DNA of 12,864 bases. It comes from Botryococcus braunii. Lineage: Eukaryota > Chlorophyta > Trebouxiophyceae. Position 1 is the first letter of the stretch. Every line of letters starts with the position of its first letter. The notes beneath the pieces are model-generated. The model searched no databases. It was not told the DNA's origin and worked only from the letters and a program-made list of their open reading frames with translations. The stretch is from contig KV908659.1 of assembly GCA_002005505.1 (NCBI GenBank), positions 138,431-151,294 on the forward strand. The letters run 5' to 3'. Shown here piece after piece: positions 8,077-12,864 of the stretch. Both the position numbers and the translations under genes were made by a program.

Positions 8077-9083
8077 ATGTGTCACAGTGTACATTGCCCT
8101 TCACCTCTTCTAACACTAGCTTGCAATAAACTGCAAGATTGCAGGTTAACAAGTCAGCGACCTACCAATTGCATGCAGCACCAGAACAAATCGTCCACCC
8201 ATCGGGGAAGTGACTCATGTCTGCGCAGCGATGAGTATATGCATGCCCCACTGTGGATCACTGCGTGCATGTCTGGCCATTGTTTCAGTCTAGTAACCAC
8301 TCTTTGCCGGTGGTGTCAAGTTGACAGCAGCACCTTAACATTGTGCGCTGTACCATCGATTGTGTTTACTAACGGTGCTGTCCTCTCGCAGCTAAAGGAG
8401 TGCTTCACCACTCATCAACCTCTTGTGCGGGTTTCAGGAAATATGCAAATTCCTGTTCAAGGATAGCTTGTGAAGAAAAGCCCAGCATGAGAAAGAATGG
8501 CGGTATGCTCAGCAGCTGCATTGTTGGAAGTTACCACTGGAGGACAAATGGTTCCTGGCCAAACTCGTCCGCAAAGATTACTACTGGACAGCATCTAGGA
8601 GCCGCCATCAGTGGGCCAGGGCATCTGGTACACTCCCCCTTTCCCCATAACATTACAAGAAACAGATATCCACTGTCAATTGCTACCTTGTTGATAGCAG
8701 GACCTGTACAGCGGGTTGGCTTGGCTTATAATCTTATTAGGCAGCTCAAAAACACGCCACTGAGCACAATTCACAAGACAATGTTGACACATGGGTCCTC
8801 CGTAGGGACTCGCTTGGCATGAATACGAAAGTAGGCTCGACGGCGGTGTTGTGTGGGACAGAGGGAACGTGTTCCCTGGTAATGTAAGCGTGCGATATCA
8901 GGCTGTCATTGTGGCTTAGGATGCTGTTGAGGCCTTTGCAGATGTAATGCTCATCGCGTATCCTGCTTGGTTTTCAATGCCAACTTTCCTCATCGACACC
9001 TGTTTCCTGTTCTGTCTATCTTGCCACCCTGAAAATGTGAAGAACGACGCCGCTCATGCTAAACAAATCCACATCTTTCTCTA
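8077..9083 (+). pseudogene. Broken plus-strand coding-like sequence, unrecognised
   Basis: Three plus-strand frames in turn look protein-like. Positions 8077-8466 end SIVFTNGAVLSQLKECF. Positions 8395-8660 contain one TGA (near 8470) and then a charged, Trp/Tyr-rich run (HEKEWRYAQQLHCWKLPLEDKW). Positions 8812-9083 (HEYESRLDGGVVWDRGNVFPGN...) contain one in-frame TAG near 8920. The switches and stops suggest a frameshifted pseudogene or decayed mobile-element ORF. Alternatively there are short introns: TGTCCTCTCGCAG at 8377-8389 looks like an acceptor, and GGTAATGTAAGC near 8879 holds donor-like GTAATG and GTAAGC. Individually these frames are within chance length. No domain recognised. Confidence 0.28.
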
Positions 9084-9620
9084 ACTCAAAGTGTTTTCTT
9101 GTCCATGCCTGAATCCCCACATGGGTTTCTATTTTGTTCATTTCCCATGCTAAAAGCTATATCTTTTCTTAGAAAATCCTGCGATTGGCCCCCTTTTGTC
9201 AATTGTGTGCTACTGCAGTTGTGCCCTGTTTAAGTGACGAGGCCTATGTCCTCACTTATGCTGCAGCATGGAAACAGGCGCCACCAGTACAACGGTATGC
9301 TTTTCAATCCCTGAGTACTAGAGGCATTAGGAGTACAAGGCATCTAAGAGATAAGGAATTGTATGTACACTTGCCCTGATGTGGTGCTCCTCTGCATCAA
9401 AATAGGCTGGTACCGAACACAACGAGGCTCACGAAAAAACCTTTTCAGGTGCTATTCCTTTGGGTGGAATAGAATCAAACGCGAGGTGAGATCAAGTTGT
9501 CTGGAACCAAAGTACTAGCATTCATAGGAGGCATTTACCGCAACGGATTGTATGCGGCAGACGGCGATCTGAACAGTCCAGAATGGTAACTGTGCAGCAT
9601 GGGGAACACTGCAGGGCTGG
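9084..9620. other. Mixed sequence between remnant and membrane-protein gene
   Basis: A 64-codon plus-strand frame at 9185-9379 is protein-like by eye but short and unrecognised. The rest is 3' of the minus-strand membrane-protein gene and may be its untranslated region. I saw no clear AATAAA on the minus strand here. Confidence 0.35.
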
Positions 9621-11405
9621 CTAAGGCTCATGGGATTCCTCTTTCCTGTGAGGACGGAAAGCAGGCAAAGCTTGTCCATCGGTAAAATCGGGGACGAGAA
9701 GTTTACAAGGGTCCTTATAAGACGAAAGAGCTGTCCCTTCATTTGCAGCTTCTGACTTCATGCTGTTGTCCGAGACAGCTTCGTAGTTACCCAGCTCAAG
9801 AATTTCTTCATCATCGAAGTCCTCATCATAACGAACCTGCCCATGTTGTAATGGCTCTTCTTTTAGAAACACAACAAAATCATGTACAGACTGTCTCAGG
9901 GAAGCAAAACTTCATGTTTTCACCAAAAGCATACCAGATGCGCAACTCTGAACCCTTTGACACGAGGGAAAAACTTAATTACAGCTAGAACACATCGCAT
10001 AGCCTAGAGCATCTTATCGACAATCACGCAGACAGAGGGTTTTTTTTTTTTTTTTTTTTTTTAAATCCTCCACATGTGTCTGTATACATGAGTATGACTT
10101 CTCGCCTATTCCACGTTCTACCCCACTTCTTCTGCCTCACTGTGTATCAAGGGTGTATCAAGGGTGCATGGCTCCTACCGGCTTTTGTCGTTTTGAAATG
10201 TACCAGTGGACCAGGACAGCGCATAGACCAACAAGAGCGATTATCCCGATTACCACAGCAGCCTTCCCCAATGGTGAACCATGATCCTGACCACCTGCAG
10301 CTGCACCAGGTTCTATGGCCTGGACTGGAGTTGCACCTATCACAAAAACATATCAAAGATCAGTGGTCTCGTGATCCCTGGAAAGAGTACAATATGATAG
10401 CCTCTGTTGAGATTTTTTGAGGAGTGCAGTGCACCGCACCTTGAGGGAGGCCTTGTAAAGCTTTGATTGAGACTGATGGGGCTGGGTTCACATCAGATTC
10501 AGGACTGGGATCAACATCTTGATCAAAGTAAGGAACTGAAGGACTGTCTTCAGATGGTACATTGCTTGAGGGTCGCCTGATGGGCATAGTGTCTGAATGT
10601 TCCGTCGACTTCATGAGGTACCCATGTGCTTTTGGTTCATCGTGTCTACTATGGTCCTGCTTGGGCTTTTGATTTTGATTTTGGCCTCGGAACAGTGCAG
10701 AAACAACCTTAGCCAGCATGGGCAGATGTGGTCTCAGGGGATTATCCTCAAGCATGTCTGTGATATTCAGATTGCCCGGAGAGCTGCTGGAAAAGTTGAA
10801 AAGATTGGGCGTGCTGTCAATGTCTGAGTCCTCAAAAGGCTCAAACTCTGTAGTATACCAAGCCTCAGTCATGGGGTCAAACACTGCTGCACCCAAAGGA
10901 ACAGGGTTCTCAGGCAAAGGTGGAGGTATTGGCAAGCGTGACACTGGTTCAAAGAGACTGTGAAGAATTCCCAGTCTGTCATTCCCAACTACTTGGTCCA
11001 GGTGGAGTTCACGATGGGAAGCCCGTGCTGCATTCGCATCTCCAATAAAAAAGGAAAGAAATAGATGGGCCAAAATCGTGTTCAATTTTTGGTTCCTGCA
11101 CACTTGCCAGAGGTAAGAAGAACGAAAGTAATTTTGCAAAATGCGTAAGTGCTGCAATTTCTAAGTTGCTCAGCACCAAGAAACCACTCACATATGACTT
11201 CTTCTCATTTCGGCTCTTCAATCTTCTCAGCTCTCGGCGTCAAAAATTCCCGACTTCAGATCACGGTCCAAACTCGACACAGTTAAGTTAAAGAGAGACC
11301 ATATATCGCCGGTAAATTCATTAAATGGGTCCCACTTGTCTGTGGCTTTCCACCAACTGATGGCAAAAGGACGTTCCGCAGTGTACCGAACGTCAGCTGA
11401 CGAAC
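9621..11405 (-). CDS. Single-pass type I membrane protein, unknown family (5' incomplete)
   Basis: Four minus-strand exons join in one frame: 11265-11405, 10440-11039, 10179-10336 and 9621-9854 (stop TAG). They encode 376 residues from the first splice acceptor; the N-terminus with any signal peptide lies further upstream. Introns start GTGATC (weak), GTGCGG and GTAGGA. Acceptors include an excellent TTCCTGTCTAG before exon 1 and TTGTGATAG before exon 3. Junction phases match (1, 1, 0). Residues 1-271 look extracellular: possible N-glycosylation sites at NLT (39), NFS (128) and NIT (138), acidic and Pro-rich stretches and no cysteine pattern. A 22-residue hydrophobic segment (about 272-293, AVVIGIIALVGLCAVLVHWY) is followed by SKRQKP, a typical stop-transfer. 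The cytoplasmic tail (294-376) has an acidic run (YDEDFDDEEILEL) and NYEAV, which fits a Yxx-hydrophobic sorting motif. A receptor or adhesion role is possible but not shown. I recognise no domain. The exon 1 donor and the last acceptor (third of three AGs) are the weakest points. Confidence 0.6.
9855..10178 (-). other. Intron with poly-T tract
   Basis: Proposed 324-bp intron between the membrane-span exon and the tail exon. It holds 22 T on the plus strand (about 10041-10062), i.e. poly-A on the transcribed strand, which may mark an old retroposed tail. A tandem TGTATCAAGGG pair lies at about 10144-10164 near its 5' end. Confidence 0.5.
10337..10439 (-). other. 103-bp intron between ectodomain and membrane-span exons
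   Basis: Donor GTGCGG follows CTCCCTCAAG, and the acceptor is TTTTTGTGATAG. Phase 1 on both sides restores CAA GGT GCA (Gln-Gly-Ala). This is the best-supported junction of the gene together with the acceptor at 11406. Confidence 0.75.
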
Positions 11406-11792
11406 CTAGACAGGAAGACACAAAGCTAGTAGTTCTTAGATATCAAACACAAAACGTTTGCTCAAGACAAGGTCTTCCTATATGGTGATGGCACCCAGCC
11501 AAACCCACAGATTCCGGCGTTCAGCAAAAAGGTTGCATCTGAGCAATTACCAGGCAGTTTTGAATATGCAGAGCCGGCGGGAGATCCTCCCGGGGAGACG
11601 CCGGGTAAATCCTATCCTTGGGGTTTCGTGTCCCTGGAGTGGGGGAGCGCGTGGCTCCGGGAGCGACCGGTAAGTTGGCATATTTGGGGTGCAGTTGTTC
11701 GGCAACCTCATGGGGGGATTGTCCACGCCTTTGAAGTATGATGCTTTGGTGGGGTACAGGGTGACGCAAACGAGCATGTCAAGAGACTGAAG

Positions 11793-11793
<1 letters not shown>
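11406..11793 (-). other. Possible upstream exon of the membrane-protein gene; strand ambiguous
   Basis: On the minus strand a good donor, CTG|GTAATT, lies at 11551/11550. In the frame reading ...GSAYSKLP-G it is phase 1, matching the acceptor at 11405 and giving a 145-bp intron. The exon's upstream edge is unclear, because a TAG lies in that frame near 11609. On the plus strand the same DNA carries AGGCAG at 11557 and CCG|GTAAGT at 11669. These bound an open 112-bp stretch (11558-11669) reading FEYAEPAGDPPGETPGKSY and on. The region is GC-rich, which keeps all frames open. Confidence 0.35.
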
Positions 11794-12294
<501 letters not shown>

Positions 12295-12410
12295 TGCTCA
12301 CCGCTTTCTCAAGTACCCGTGATTCACCTTTCCTCTTTTCTGTCTTCCCGGCCTTTTCACATGTCTTAATTGCACTGATTTTGCAAATCGACTTTTATGG
12401 AACTGGTCCT
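12295..12410. other. Spacer after the compound repeat
   Basis: Short non-repetitive sequence, no supported feature. Confidence 0.4.
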
Positions 12411-12653
12411 TCAAGTTATATAAATATATATAACATCTCTCTTTCCTAGCAACTGAGGGATTAATGAGCGAGGCCTCCTCGCCAACGACGGTTTTGTCTG
12501 GTTGAACGATCTAAGCGAAGCTCTACTACCCGCATGGCAGTTGGCTTCCCAAGCCCCCTTGAGTAGGGCTAATCCAGGGATTGTGGTGTTACTGTTTGGT
12601 TATGGTGGACAAGAGCCTCCGTGTGGTGCATTAAAATCACCATGAAGAATAAA
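12411..12653 (-). pseudogene. Probable decayed non-LTR retrotransposon endonuclease fragment
   Basis: The minus-strand frame starts with hydrophobic residues running into ILHGDFNAPHGG and, after one TAA, continues PNSNTTIPGLALLKGAWEAN. A hydrophobic strand followed by GDFNA, with an N...G.ALL segment about 20-25 residues later, is the usual pattern of apurinic-type endonuclease domains in LINE-like elements. The in-frame TAA (near 12600) and missing flanks imply a dead fragment; simple repeats bound its upstream side. About 80 codons are readable, ending TGA at 12411. The assignment rests on one short motif. Confidence 0.42.
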
Positions 12654-12661
12654 CAAGCAAA

Positions 12662-12741
12662 ACAAAGGAAAAGGGAGGGGGGGGGGCGAGAGAGAGGGGG
12701 GGAGAGGGGGGGAGAGAGAGGGGGGGGGCGAGAGCGAGATT

Positions 12742-12835
<94 letters not shown>

Positions 12836-12864
12836 AAGAGAGGAGGAGAGAGAGAGAGAGAGAG
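12662..12864. repeat. Purine-rich G/GA tract, (TG)n and (GA)n
   Basis: G-runs mixed with GA up to about 12740, then about 18 TG units to 12776, then GA repeat to the window end with a few AAGAGAAG variants. The right boundary is outside the window. Confidence 0.96.

Overview
This is a eukaryotic nuclear window. Two minus-strand loci need GT-AG introns with matching codon phases to read through. There are no operons or bacterial signals, and long microsatellites, small inverted-repeat elements and homopolymer tracts fill much of the rest. I cannot name the organism: the small zinc-finger gene belongs to a family found from protists and plants to animals, and the dense TG/CA, GA, TA and AGC microsatellites fit several algal or invertebrate lineages. 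|| Layout. Positions 1-1449: TG repeat, then unannotated DNA with a degenerate 54-bp tandem pair and a 70-nt hairpin. 1450-2220: a 16-bp direct repeat around a 297-bp segment, a cluster of short palindromes, an 86-bp near-perfect palindrome and an adjoining hairpin. 2495-3272: CA repeat, possible SINE-like segment ending in A30, and a long pyrimidine tract. 3471-3927 (minus): a two-exon gene for a ZNF706/At2g23090-like C2H2 protein of 101 aa. 4406-5069: G-run, a 104-nt long hairpin and a minus-strand 97-aa ORF. 5240-5859: TA repeats carrying two related miniature inverted-repeat elements. 5860-6750: weak coding-like sequence. 6812-7217: GA and trinucleotide repeats. 8077-9380: several broken coding-like frames on the plus strand. 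9621-11551 (minus): a multi-exon gene for a single-pass membrane protein of unknown family whose 5' part is unresolved. 11794-12294: a very long compound TG/GA repeat. 12411-12653 (minus): a probable decayed non-LTR retrotransposon endonuclease fragment. The end of the window is again purine-rich and TG/GA repeat. || The two supported genes show no functional link. The most unusual structures are the paired miniature elements, in which the same short motif has changed in concert at four places, and the long foldback sequences. All homology statements come from reading motifs by eye; no search was run.
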